DNA from: Chaetoceros tenuissimus
Lineage: Eukaryota > Bacillariophyta > Thalassiosirophyceae > Chaetocerotales > Chaetocerotaceae
DNA length: 64,000 nt
NCBI GenBank assembly: GCA_021927905.1
Contig: BLLK01000051.1
Location: 1,240,001-1,304,000 of the forward strand
Direction: 5' to 3'
Both the position numbers and the translations under genes were made by a program. Each line of letters starts with the position of its first letter. Position 1 is the stretch's first letter. Below, in pieces: positions 1-9,954 of this stretch. Under the pieces are notes generated by a model. The model ran no database searches, had not been told where the DNA came from, and saw nothing but the letters and a program-made list of their open reading frames with translations.

Positions 1-438
1 GCAAGGGAATTCGAAATAGGATCAGAAGCAAGTCTTCGAAAGCAAACGAAACAAGTAGAGCAAGAGTTTTTGAATCTTACCTATGACTGTAGTTACCCGA
101 AAGAAGCATATATCTGCTTGGAGCACAAAGTGGAGTACTATGAGCATCCATAAAAGTAACTCCCTTCTCCTGTAGCGAACTCAAATTCTCCATATTTATG
201 AGATTATTCGACCAGTAACCAGGTACATCTCCTATGATGAAATAAAAGAAAACAAAAGTCTGAGTGTCATGTTGGCTAAAGAAAAATTTGTTCTTAGAAT
301 TGATAGGACAAAGTCACACTAACCTGTGCCTACATCATCTGCTAGAATTAACAATATATTTGGTTTCTTATCCGATACAAATCTTTGACTTGGCTTTTCA
401 TCCAAGAGAGATTTGTGATATTTTTGTCTTCGCCTGCT
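1..438 (-). CDS. Sulfatase (arylsulfatase-type), 5' part, runs off the left edge
   Basis: Two exons join in phase on the minus strand. The upstream exon (324 to at most 438) ends with KPNILLILADDVGT, the sulfatase N-terminal strand with the metal-binding Asp pair. A 91-nt intron (233-323, donor GTTAGT) follows, then exon 81-231 continues GDVPGYW and carries CAPSR, the C-x-P-S-R signature whose Cys becomes formylglycine, followed by YMLLSGNY. A GTAAGA donor at position 80 sends the gene beyond the window. Type I sulfatases hydrolyse sulfate esters, often of sulfated polysaccharides or lipids. The 5' end is not resolved: an ORF from 539 starts MKSFLLLSNLGFF, like a signal peptide, but is in another reading frame, so a further small intron or another start is needed. 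The family call is strong; substrate and location are unknown. Confidence 0.8.
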
Positions 439-863
439 TCAGCTGAGTTTGCAGTCTGGTTATTGTGATACGAAATCTCTTCTCCTACCACGAAGAACCC
501 TAAATTCGATAGGAGTAAGAATGATTTCATATACACCATCTCTGGAGTGAAAAATGGATACAGTACAATACAGATGTCTGTCGGGTATTTGGGTCTATTT
601 CAATAGTGAATCATAGTGGTGGTGTTTTTATGAAGTGTCGTATCCAGATCATCTTCTGCTGTTCTATCGAGCACCTCTCAAAATTGTTTAGCTCATTATT
701 GAACTAAAAAGGCCTGATTTACCTCTTCCTAACATGTAACGGATAATGAAGAAACAAGCAACTTGCTTTTTTTTTTTACAATCATGTTGTCACAAAAGCA
801 TATGAGTGAGTTCGTTATTAAAAGATGGCAACCACATGAAGTATTTATCTCAAAACAACAAAC
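439..863. other. Region between the sulfatase 5' end and the DUF1415 gene
   Basis: This stretch should hold the 5' end of the sulfatase gene (a possible signal-peptide ORF on the minus strand down from 539) and the promoter of the plus-strand DUF1415 gene. A T-run lies near 768-777. I see no other gene. Confidence 0.5.
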
Positions 864-1775
864 ATGTTTCAGGAAAATAGAAGTGAAGACAGCGATTCAA
901 AAAGTGTTCTAGAAGAGGGAGAACCGTCCTCCTCCTTCTCTTCATCTTCGTCGTCATCGTCTTCATCTTGTTGCTCTTCTCCCTCAAGTGATGTCGACAA
1001 TTTACGAACTAAAACATTTGGACTCATAGATTCAGAATATGCCAAGAAAGTGAAACAATGGAGCGATGCTATTCCAATAGGGTTAGGTTTATGTCCTTGG
1101 GCCATCAAGTCAAACAATCAGAATCGATTACGATATATTACATGTCAAGGGAAGCTTGTATCAGATGCAATAAATATGTTACAAAGAGAATGCAATATGC
1201 TTTTAGGAAAAGACATTCAACCCCTCAGTAGCTCTTTAGTTGTTTGTCCCTTTCTACAAGAATGGAAAGACTTTGAAGTATTTCAACAGTTTGTCTATCA
1301 TGGAATCAAATCCAGTATCGAGAAAGATTTACTTGAACAAATGGAATTTGTACCATTTCATCCTCAATTTACAAGATGGTACGCATTGCCCTCTCATATT
1401 CATAAAGGTAGTATAGTTCAATCCTACTGGGGCATTTTTGGTCAAAAGAGTACAGTGACAGATATTGCTACGATCATAGAAACGCATAACAAAGCTTTTG
1501 GACAAACAAAAGTAAAGATTCGGTTTCATAATGAAATGGAAGGTAGGAGACACGAACAGTATGTTCCTACGGAGTGGCTAGATATACCAAAAGGAGAAGC
1601 TCTTGTGAATAATGTCATGCATCGAGCTCCATATCCCACTATTCATCTCATTCGTAATCTAGATTTAGCATCATTGAATGCAAGTTCAGTTTCACGAACA
1701 AAGAGAAAGAATGCTGTTCGAATGATGAAACTTGGTTGGAATGGATTGAATGATTTGATGGATGGTAAAATGTAA
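864..1775 (+). CDS. DUF1415 family protein
   Basis: Single exon, 303 residues. After a low-complexity Ser-rich stretch (about residues 20-42) the protein matches what I know of DUF1415: a W-x-D-x-I-P-I-G-L-G-L-C-P-W-A segment near residue 70, the C-P-F-L block in the middle, and the F-H-P-x-F-x-R-W-Y block near residue 165 followed by a C-terminal part ending in PYPTIHLIRNLDL. DUF1415 proteins occur in proteobacteria and in algae; no reaction is established, so none is assigned. The Ser-rich N-terminus is not part of the bacterial domain and may be a spacer. The ATG at 864 is the first in frame. A decayed copy of the 3' end of this gene lies at 4051-4181. Confidence 0.8.
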   Translation: MFQENRSEDSDSKSVLEEGEPSSSFSSSSSSSSSSCCSSPSSDVDNLRTKTFGLIDSEYAKKVKQWSDAIPIGLGLCPWAIKSNNQNRLRYITCQGKLVSDAINMLQRECNMLLGKDIQPLSSSLVVCPFLQEWKDFEVFQQFVYHGIKSSIEKDLLEQMEFVPFHPQFTRWYALPSHIHKGSIVQSYWGIFGQKSTVTDIATIIETHNKAFGQTKVKIRFHNEMEGRRHEQYVPTEWLDIPKGEALVNNVMHRAPYPTIHLIRNLDLASLNASSVSRTKRKNAVRMMKLGWNGLNDLMDGKM

Positions 1776-1817
1776 ACTAGATATTGTATTACATTTCTTT
1801 TGTGGTACATTCTATAA

Positions 1818-2731
1818 TCAATCATAAAGCCTGATACGTTGCAAAATCATTACACGACAAGTAGGGCAGTTTAACATGCTCGCGGAACAAGTTGTGCAGC
1901 ACTGATGACCACACTGGAATACAATTTCTTTTGGACGATCCATACAGACAACACAAGTATTAGTGCCACCGTTTGTCGTACGGCTTCGTTTTGTTCCTCC
2001 TAATTGATCAAGCTTTGATTGAAGTACTTCTCTTTCTTGGTCTGTAATTTTCTTGATTTCTGCTTGGACGATATTTAATTTCTCCTGGTGTTGATCCCCA
2101 TACTTTTTCCACTGCTCAATCGCGTATTTTGCATCCTCAAGTTCTTTTGTTGCTGTATCTTTTTTATTGGAGGCGAATGACAAATAATCACTTTTATCTG
2201 GATTTTTCTTTGTTACTTTTGTTGATAGGTCGTCGTATGCACATCGTCTTTCGTAAATGCCGAGAGATTTCCAAGTCTGCTCAATTTTTGTCAAATGATA
2301 GTAACTGTAATAGCCACTGCGACCATAAGTACCATTTCCTTTGATTGCTAATTTCGCCTCCTCGCACGCCTTTTCTGCTTGTTCCAAATGATAAGTACTA
2401 TCTTTTGGCAAGTCGTTTTGTGACAGAGCCTGAGAAACCACAATTGACGCATCCTAAAGAGCGATCCTACACCTGATGCCGCCTTTTTATGTACATCATT
2501 CCCCAATGTCGGAAGAATTGCAAAGCAATCGTCGCAGAGTGCCTTAGTAAGTTTTTCTAGTTGCTCATATCTCTTGGTTGAGCTATCTACTCGTCTCTGT
2601 AGAATATTTTTTTTCTGTTTCAACTCTGCTTTCTTTTTTCCCGCTTCAGTCACAGCACTTTCGAGGCGTGACGCTACTCTTTCAAGGTTGGCTTTTGCAT
2701 CTTCCAAATCTTTAGTATTAATATCTGGCAT
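1818..2731 (-). CDS. Coiled-coil protein with C-terminal RING finger (putative E3 ubiquitin ligase)
   Basis: Two exons: 2495-2731 and 1818-2429, separated by a 65-nt intron with donor GTACAT and acceptor TTTCTCAG. The join is in phase and gives 282 residues; without it the two halves lie in different frames. Residues 1-75 are charged and helical, rich in Lys and Glu heptads (coiled coil), as is the middle part. The last 50 residues hold a RING: CVVC, CGHQCC, C and CPTCR. The C-terminal sequence after the RING (ILQRIRLYD) resembles the RING of RGLG/copine-type and IAP-type ligases. It probably works as an ubiquitin ligase, with partner binding by the coiled coil. No membrane segment or targeting signal is visible. 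The unusual donor leaves a small chance that the frame change has another cause. Confidence 0.75.
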
Positions 2732-2954
2732 GGTTCGTGTATTCTTTTAGCATATCATTCATCAGCATTGTGGTGGAGAGAGTGTTTTGGTGTGCTGCAG
2801 AGAAGTTTCAAAGAGAAAAGGAAGGAAGGACGGACGAAAAAGGAGAGGAGAGATGAGAAAAGTAAGGTACTCGTAGCTCGTAGAAAAGAGCAAAACGAGC
2901 TGCATATAAACATCATCACTGCTGCACTGGTACTGGTGTGTACAATAAATAGAA

Positions 2955-4001
2955 ATGGGTGTCACACGCAGATCCAACAATAAACGAAATAGCAAAAGTA
3001 AGAAGCAGAAAACAAGCAAACATGCTAGTACTTCAGAATCATTAGCCGATACCTCCACAAAACAGCTTTCATGGCCACCCACCGATCCTTCCGCGAAACC
3101 TCTCCCACTAGATGGCTTATTGGCTGGTCTTGATGAGTTGCTCTGGTCTGCCATGGCGCACATTGATCCACAGACTAGCAAACATCAACAAAAAAAATGT
3201 CAAGTTTTTTCGAGAGAAGCATTAAATCTGATTGGAATGGGTTGGGTAGCTACGAATACACATCCCTATCGCACTGCTCTAGGGAAAGGAAACAAGTATG
3301 CTCTAGCAATGGAATTTTTCGAGAGGAACAAATGGAATCCACCAGCATCATTACCAGAAATTCAAAAGGTAGAGGTGGTTGACAAGGAGCTAACGAAAAG
3401 CTCCATTTTTGAAGGATCCTATCAACATGTCATTCAAAAAAATATCAAGGTTATGCAAAGAGAGCTTGAAACAAACGGCGTCATCTTGATCCGAAATGCC
3501 TTTTCAAATGTTCCAGAAAATGCTCTTTCCATGAAAACAAATTGTACTCCAACCAAGATACAGCAAACAACTGGCAATGGAATTGCTGGAGAAACAAAAT
3601 CATATTACGCCGATGCCACATCAGATTATTGGATCAAGGTTCAGAATCATATACTGAGAGGCTTCCTCTGTGACAATGATTGCTTCGAACAAGTTAAAGG
3701 AAACAAAAAGGCTATTATTCTAAAATATGGACAAGGTGCCGAGAACCATGCGCATCAGGACAATAATCAGTGCGACATATTTCCATATCAGGCAACTGTT
3801 TTATTTTCTGAGAATTTTGAGGGAGGAGAATTTTATGTTGCTTTCAAGGAAGAGAGTACCATTACGAGGAGGATTGTAAAATTAGAAAACAAGGGTGACA
3901 TGGTAATATTTGCAGCCTCGAAAAAGTCAAAGTACTTTCATGGAATGATGCGAGTTACGAAAGGAGAGAGAAGTGCTGTTGGGTTGTTTCAGCCGAAATG
4001 A
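2955..4001 (+). CDS. 2OG-Fe(II) dioxygenase-like protein
   Basis: Single exon, 348 residues, divergent from the RING gene with 223 bp between start codons. The C-terminal third is a double-stranded beta-helix of the 2-oxoglutarate/Fe(II) oxygenase type: the HxD metal pair is H267/D269 (HAHQD), the distal His is H329 (YFHGM) and R339 in GERSAVGLF is placed to bind the 2-oxoglutarate carboxylate. EGGEFYV is the usual strand between them. The N-terminal 60 residues are basic and Ser/Lys-rich, possibly a nuclear signal or disordered tail. The family hydroxylates proteins, nucleic acids or small molecules; the prolyl-hydroxylase branch is the nearest by eye. The substrate cannot be told. A second, unrelated member of the superfamily is at 51112-52035. 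Confidence 0.8.
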   Translation: MGVTRRSNNKRNSKSKKQKTSKHASTSESLADTSTKQLSWPPTDPSAKPLPLDGLLAGLDELLWSAMAHIDPQTSKHQQKKCQVFSREALNLIGMGWVATNTHPYRTALGKGNKYALAMEFFERNKWNPPASLPEIQKVEVVDKELTKSSIFEGSYQHVIQKNIKVMQRELETNGVILIRNAFSNVPENALSMKTNCTPTKIQQTTGNGIAGETKSYYADATSDYWIKVQNHILRGFLCDNDCFEQVKGNKKAIILKYGQGAENHAHQDNNQCDIFPYQATVLFSENFEGGEFYVAFKEESTITRRIVKLENKGDMVIFAASKKSKYFHGMMRVTKGERSAVGLFQPK

Positions 4002-4050
4002 ATAGTTTCATTGATTGAAAAAGCGGCTACTTCTCATCTCATGAGAGGTC

Positions 4051-4181
4051 CAGTATGTGAATGTTCCTACTGAGTGGCTAGATATGTACCAAAAGGAGAA
4101 GCTCTGTGAATAATATCATGCATTGAGCTCTATATCTCATTATATATTGTATTATATTTCTTTGTAGTCACATTCTATAGT
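4051..4181 (+). pseudogene. Decayed 3' fragment of the DUF1415 gene
   Basis: From about 4051 the sequence tracks the end of the DUF1415 gene (about 1557-1640) almost base for base, with small indels: GTTCCTAC.GAGTGGCTAGATAT, then CCAAAAGGAGAAGCTCT, then GTGAATAAT.TCATGCAT.GAGCTC. It then jumps to the 3' flank of that gene: ATATTGTATTA.ATTTCTTT corresponds to about 1780-1812. So it is a partial duplicate with an internal deletion of roughly 120 bp, in the same orientation as the parent and 2.5 kb downstream. It carries indels and an in-frame stop and cannot be coding. Confidence 0.85.
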
Positions 4182-4258
4182 TTGTTTGTACCCATGCATC
4201 TATGCCTAATTTTTCGCACCTCTAACGTATCTTTCAAGAAAAGCTTCTATTTCTATAA

Positions 4259-4924
4259 CTAGATATCACCACCTCTACGATTTCTCATCACCATAAAAAC
4301 ACCACCGACAACCAATGCACCAAACATTCCATATTGAATAATTTTCACTTTATCAACTCCCTCTTTTTCTTCTTGTTCTTCTCCAATACCATTCAATCCC
4401 TTTTCAATATTGATAGAACCGCAAATTTCATCATTGGAACAACATATAAAAGTATCCTTTGTACAATAATAATTCATCAAACAGTCACCATCTTTTTGAC
4501 ATGAATCTGGATTCGATGGAATTTCCCATTCATCGTATTGAGAATTGATTGGTGCGTTGGAAGTCACTACAGGTGATTTCGACGGTGATGTTGAAGGTTG
4601 CTTACTTATAGAATGACTTGGACTATTGGAAATTCCAACACTTGGTGATGTAGATAAGGAAGGTGATGTTGAAAGATATACACTTGGTCTTGGACTCAAA
4701 GTCTTTTTCAATTGTTTGGGTGCATTTGAATGATTATGTGATTCTTTTGTAGTGGGTTGCTTGGTTGTAGTACCCTTTGGAGTCGAGCCATCGTCTTCTA
4801 GTTTTCGACTTGCTATTCTTTTTCGTCGAGTGGATATAGTTGAAGTTGTCTGTGCAGCTTCTGAGTATTGTAATATGGTCGATACCAATATTACAGATGT
4901 ACTAATGAGTGTCAATAATTTCAT
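4259..4924 (-). CDS. Ser/Pro-rich type I membrane protein, unknown function
   Basis: Single exon, 221 residues. Residues 1-23 form a signal peptide (MKLLTLISTSVILVSTILQ, cleavage near SEAA). A disordered Ser/Thr/Pro region with SPS repeats covers about 75-120. Six cysteines at 142, 148, 154, 161, 162 and 168 make a small disulfide-type knot. Residues 194-213 form one membrane helix followed by RNRRGGDI on the cytosolic side. The layout suggests a glycosylated cell-surface or endomembrane protein. SPS-rich secreted proteins of this kind are abundant in diatoms, but I recognise no characterised family. Confidence 0.7.
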   Translation of the reverse strand: MKLLTLISTSVILVSTILQYSEAAQTTSTISTRRKRIASRKLEDDGSTPKGTTTKQPTTKESHNHSNAPKQLKKTLSPRPSVYLSTSPSLSTSPSVGISNSPSHSISKQPSTSPSKSPVVTSNAPINSQYDEWEIPSNPDSCQKDGDCLMNYYCTKDTFICCSNDEICGSINIEKGLNGIGEEQEEKEGVDKVKIIQYGMFGALVVGGVFMVMRNRRGGDI

Positions 4925-5445
4925 GTTGCTATCGAGAATTTTATGAATTCAATCAATCTGTGAAGATGTCTGTACCTCTGTATAGATATTTCTAGTGAGT
5001 AGTGTGGATGAATGGTTCTGGATGGATAGAGACGAAGAAGGATGCAGTAAGTAAAGATGAAAAAGAAGAAACAACACTAAAAATGAGCAAGAAAATGTGA
5101 GCCCATCCGTTGAAGACTGGGAAATAGCTACTGTCAATAGCTAAATTATTCCAAAATATCTTTGACGCTAGTCTATGACGCAAAGACACCTGTCCAAAAT
5201 CTAGAGACAAAAAGAAACCTTTTTCAATGACGCACGTACTTTATGCTCCCTCACATTTTGCATTCATTATTCATTTTCATCAAGCATCGCACAGCCAAGC
5301 AAACAAGCACTTCCTCATGGTGTCAAAGCCACATCTTCCATTCAAAACTCGGAATTAGTGACGTTGCCAAAGAATCCAAAAGAACTTTTACGAAATAGTT
5401 CTATTTTTACACATCCTCTTCTATTGGCTGCATTCCACATATACC
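4925..5445. other. Intergenic region, divergent promoters
   Basis: 521 bp between the start codons of two divergent genes (the SPS-rich protein and allantoicase). Short open frames here are low-complexity and have no coding features. It presumably holds both promoters; I see no clear motif. Confidence 0.4.
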
Positions 5446-7018
5446 ATGTCACAAAACAAAGATACAAGCACACCAAGTACAACTAGTAGTCCTTCCAAAA
5501 TGACAACCAATCAACCAGATTTAGTTCTAGAACCAGCCGTTCCTCGTTTCACTCAATACGGAACAAATCTCACCGATGGAAATTTAAACTCCAGAGTCAT
5601 TTTCGCAACAGACGAGTTCTTTGCTGTAGCAGATAATTTACTCAAAAGAGAGGATCCAGAATTTGACCCGAATGCCTATTGCTCACAGGGAAAAGTAATG
5701 GATGGATGGGAGTCGAGAAGAAGAAGAAAGCCAGGTCATGATTGGTGTGTCATTCGTTTAGCTTATAGAGGATTGATTGCTGGTTTTGAAGTTGATACTG
5801 CCTTTTTTACTGGAAATTTTGCTCCTAGAATTAGTATTCAGGCTGCGAATATTCCAAATTATTTGGATGATGAGCATGATGAATGGATGCCTGGGGTAAG
5901 TACATGTCGTTTGCTTGTCTTTATTTATGACAAATATATATGATATATAGCATCTCATTTCTTACTTGATTCTAGTCCTTTGATCGTTTTGAAAGAGGAG
6001 GTGGAATTCGTGGATCAAAGGCCAATGATGAACTCATTGCAAAGGCACAAGCAGCGTGTGATGAATATGAATGGCATACACTTGTGCCAATGTCGAAATT
6101 GCGTCCAGGATATCAAGATACAAGAATACATTATTTTGCATTGGCTGATGCGAATCTCAAGAGAATTCCATTCACACATATTCGTGTCAATTACTTCCCT
6201 GATGGTGGAGTAGCGAGACTCAAAGCGTATGGATCTTGTAGTTATAATTACCAAGAAAGAGTTTTTGCCAAGTTGAAACCAGGAGAACGACCACCTTTGA
6301 TGGAGTTGTCTAGTATGGCGAAAGGAGGAAGAGGTTTGGCGTGTTCCAATAAACATTTTGGTGTACCTCGTAACCTTTTGAAACCTGGAAGAGGAATTGA
6401 CATGGGTGTAAGTCGTTATCTATCATGTGAATATTACTTTACGAAATTGAGGTCATGTTCCTAATTTAACTTTTTCTATTTTAACAATAGGATGGCTGGG
6501 AGACAGCTAGACATTTGGATAGACCAGCAACCATTGAAATAAACCCTGAAACTGGATTGGTGGATACTGAACTTGGAGACTGGGCGATTTTGCAACTTGG
6601 AAACATTACTGAGTGTATTGAAAAACTGCAAATTGATACTTGTCATTTCAAAGGAAATTATCCCGAATCAATCTACGTTGAAGCGGGTTGTGCACGGAAT
6701 CTAAATAAACCTATTAATGATGAATCGGTAGATCATGATGATGTGAAATTTAATGATTTGACAATTGAATGGTTTCCATTGCTTTTGAGAACTAAACTTG
6801 GTCCAGATAAGATTTACACCTTTGAACTTGAAAAGGGGCAACTCACTGAACCTCTTCCTGAGAATCGCCCATATATTTCACATATTAGAGTCAATATCTA
6901 CCCTGATGGAGGTATTAGCAGAGTAAGAGCATTTGGAAGACCAAAACGAATGGTGGGCGAATTGAATCGCGTCTTGAGTGGAATGAGAATTTCTAAACTT
7001 GCTGCACTTGGAGAATAG
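5446..7018 (+). CDS. ALLC: Allantoicase
   Basis: Three exons: 5446-5895, 5976-6407 and 6491-7018, all joined in phase 0 through introns of 80 and 83 nt with GTAAGT donors, giving 469 residues. Allantoicase (EC 3.5.3.4) splits allantoate into ureidoglycolate and urea in purine breakdown. The two homologous jelly-roll halves are both visible. The first has VMDGWESRRRRKPGHDW, EVDTAFFTGNFAP and the SIQAA strand. The second starts exactly at exon 3 with DGWETARHLDRP and has IDTCHFKGNYPES and the HIRVNIYPDGG strand, echoing FTHIRVNYFPDGG in the first. Thus an intron lies at the boundary between the halves. The first 30 residues are Ser/Thr-rich and unlike a strong targeting signal. Allantoicase in a diatom fits recycling of purine nitrogen; no pathway neighbour lies beside it here. 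Confidence 0.95.
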
Positions 7019-7145
7019 GAATCCAGGTATGATTTGTATATAAAGTTGAAAATACAGAAAAAAGCTAATATACTAAACATTGATGTGTAAATTTCAAAGT
7101 CTACTATGTACTCGTAGCTACGACATTGTCCCTGTTTGATGTATC

Positions 7146-9558
7146 TCAATCGAATTGTACAGGCTTCATCTCATCATCGTAGCCTTTTGCAAACTCTGTA
7201 TCTTCATCCAATGGTATAGGCTTCATCTTGTCATCGGAGCCTTTTGCGGTCTCTATATCATCATCCAATGGCACAGGTTCCTTCTCGTTATCGGAGCCTT
7301 TTCCAAACTCTGTATCTTCATTCAATGGTACAGGCTTCATCTCGTCATCGGAGCCTTTTGCAAACTCTGTATTTTCATCCAATGGTACAAGGTCCTTCTC
7401 GTCATCAGAACCTTCTTTTAAGGTATCTATTTTAAAGAATCCAATGTCTTCCAACTTTTCGATTTCCTCTTCGTCAACTTTGTCGCCTGGTGGTGTCTTG
7501 CCCCGCTTGATTTCTTCGCATAATTTTTTCATGTCAAGGCACCATTGGTGCAAGTATCTATATTCGTGGGAGCATGGAACCTCGATATGTCCATGACTCG
7601 TCTTGAAAGTTTCTAGTTCTGCGAACCACTCGTCAAAGCTTTTCTCCAAAGTTTTTGGTTTTGCCTTTACTTCATAAAATTTAAAACCGATATCTTTCAG
7701 TTTCTGCTCTCTCTCCTGAGATAAGCTACTGTGCCGAGGTTTTATGTTCCTCTTGCGCTCGTTGTAAGCATAATTCATTCTATAACACCACATGTATAAA
7801 GGATTATCTTCTTTGGTGTTTTTCACGTTTACATGTCCATGACGTCGTTTGTATTCTTCCAACTGCATAAACCAAATATCCCAGCTCTTTTTCTTTGATT
7901 TTCGAAAGTCAAAATCTAGATCAGTAAGCTGCTTGATTTCATCTGGCTGGAGATTATAGGGAGGTTTCTTCCCGTCTTGGATGAATCTATAGGACAGTCC
8001 CATCCGCTGTGTCCAGCAGTACAAAGTTTGGTCAGAATGATTCTTCGAAATATTACAATGTCCATGTACTTTTCGAAATTCTTTGAGTTTTGCAATATTC
8101 TTTTGGAAGGAAGACATCTCCTCTTTTCTTGTTTCATCGATGCCGTCTTTACCAAAGTCAAAGCCAATCTCTTTCAATCTCTCTATTTTCTCTTCGTTTA
8201 AGCTAAACATCGACCTAGCAGAATACGTAGGCTTCGCTGTAGGATTGCTTTTCATTTCATGGTAACTGACTTTGATTTTACAAATCCAACTGTACAATAC
8301 ACTATCCTCTAAACTAGTGACGTTTAAGTGTCCATGTTGCTTTTTGTAATTTTGCAAGTCTTCAAAGCGATCATCAAAGGTACTCCTTGATAATGAAGTG
8401 GTTGTTGATGATTTTGGTGGTTCCACTTCCACGGAAGCTTCTTCGGTCGCTTCGGTGTGTTCACTGCTTTTTTCCTTTGTTAGAAAACCTTTTTTGCATC
8501 GAAACTCTTCCAAATTTTTCTCGAGATATTTAATGATATCCTCTTTTTCACCACATCGTTTCATCATGGACTGTCCATGTGTTTTACACTGCATGGTATT
8601 TCTTTATTACAACAGAAAAGGATCAAATTAGCGCATGTACAAGAATATTTCTTCTTATGTACTCTCAAAATATTACAACATACCTTGTTGGAATAGTGCT
8701 AGCAATGTTACTCCACTTGCCTATACCATATTGCTTCATCCCATTCAAAAATGCCAGTTTTTCTTCATATGTCCACCGTCCTACAGATTTATTATCCTTT
8801 CTATACTTTTCTCCAAAAGATGCATTGTTTCTCTTCTTGACACTATTCCTTTCCTTTTTATTGTTCAGAAATTGATTTACGAGGAAGGATAAGGATTTTT
8901 TTCTCTTCTTGACACTATTCTTTTCCTTCCTTTCTCTCTCTCCAAATTCCCGTCTACGATTGTTCAGATATTGATTTACTTTTTCCGAAAGAGAGTCATC
9001 ATCTGAATCATCGTCAGCCTGTCTTTTATAATCTCCGAAATCATTTCCGCCCGTACTTGCGGAACTATCCTGTTCTTGCTTTCGGGATTGTTTAATAGTT
9101 TTTATAATGGCCGGTGAAAGATGTCTCGGAAGAAAATTATGATGACCAGTATTTGCAAATATATTATGATTAAAACGATTTACGCTTGGAGTAAAAGGTT
9201 TAGTCCGTCTTCCATATTCTTCTATATCATCATCTTCACTATCCTCGTCATTGTAGGGAGGAGTGTACAGTTTAGCTGTCGCATGACTTGGAGAAAATTG
9301 CAGTTGTTTTGGAATGGGCGAATGGAATGGATGAATGGGATTTTTATGTTCATACATGTCTTGCTTTTCTTCTCCTTCCTTTGAAGTATTAGTTAGACTC
9401 GGAACCACTCCTAGTTGTTCTTGTGGATACTTTTTGGTCATGGTATTTTTGTGCTGAAAAACATGTGTTTTTTCTTGCTTTTCCAATTCTCGGAGTCTTT
9501 GACGCTCCCGATAGCGAGCCCATTCCTGCTTGACAAAATGATCTGTTATTAGGTTCAT
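7146..9558 (-). CDS. Myb-SHAQKYF-like DNA-binding protein with four helicase-associated (HA) repeats and an acidic repeat tail
   Basis: Two exons, 8684-9558 and 7146-8601, joined by an 82-nt intron (donor GTATGT, acceptor TAATAAAG), giving 776 residues. The join completes a Myb domain: exon 1 ends with GRWTYEEKLAFLNGMKQYG and GKWSNIASTIPT, exon 2 supplies RNTMQCKTHGQSMMKR, the place of the SHAQKY(F) helix (about residues 258-305). Four HA repeats follow (about 367-444, 455-525, 530-600, 610-680), each with W/F..L..(Y/F)K..HGH.(N/E)V and L..W...(M/I). Residues from about 684 are an acidic tail made of five 19-residue repeats (KGSDDE.KPVPLDEDTEFA type). Myb plus HA proteins are common in stramenopiles and likely bind DNA; HA domains themselves may contact nucleic acid. 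Residues 1-255 are charged and disordered. The start at 9558 is the first ATG of the frame. Confidence 0.85.
7151..7425 (-). repeat. 57-bp coding minisatellite (acidic repeat tail)
   Basis: About 4.7 head-to-tail copies of a 57-bp unit at the 3' end of the Myb/HA-repeat gene, reading on the minus strand as KGSDDE.KPVPLDED.EFA. The unit is a multiple of three, so copy-number change would keep the frame. Confidence 0.85.
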
Positions 9559-9954
9559 TGTTCTAATTCAAAAGTGTTTGTATTGATTGAATAGATCTAG
9601 AAGAAACTAGAAAGTATGGTAGGTATGCACAATACTCTTTTGACTGTGATTTCTGAAAACTTTTTTCCGCGTTCCAGCGTGAGCCACTCCGAGTTGACAC
9701 GTGCATATTTATTTACCCGTATTTTACCTGTATATTGTTTACCGTTTACTCGTTTTTACAAACACGAAATTTTTCATGCAACGCATCAAACATCGTTTCC
9801 AATCATTTCAATTCTCACGCGATACAAAAAATTAGCTTCGACAGTGATATCGTGATATTCTACGAGCAAGACCTCTTACACAATTCCATACTATTTCCTT
9901 TGCTACTCTTCTCAGAGGTTTCACTTCTTACACTCGAATAAAAATCCAATTTGA
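9559..9954. other. Intergenic region, divergent promoters
   Basis: 396 bp between divergent start codons of the Myb/HA-repeat gene and the BED-like gene. No further gene or clear element is visible. Confidence 0.4.

Noticed and set aside
869-1117. Antisense open frame opposite the DUF1415 gene
   Set aside because: Shadow of the Ser-rich coding stretch; acidic low-complexity product with no domain.
7155-7596. Plus-strand open frames with repeated products opposite the Myb/HA gene
   Set aside because: They are the antisense reading of the 57-bp minisatellite.
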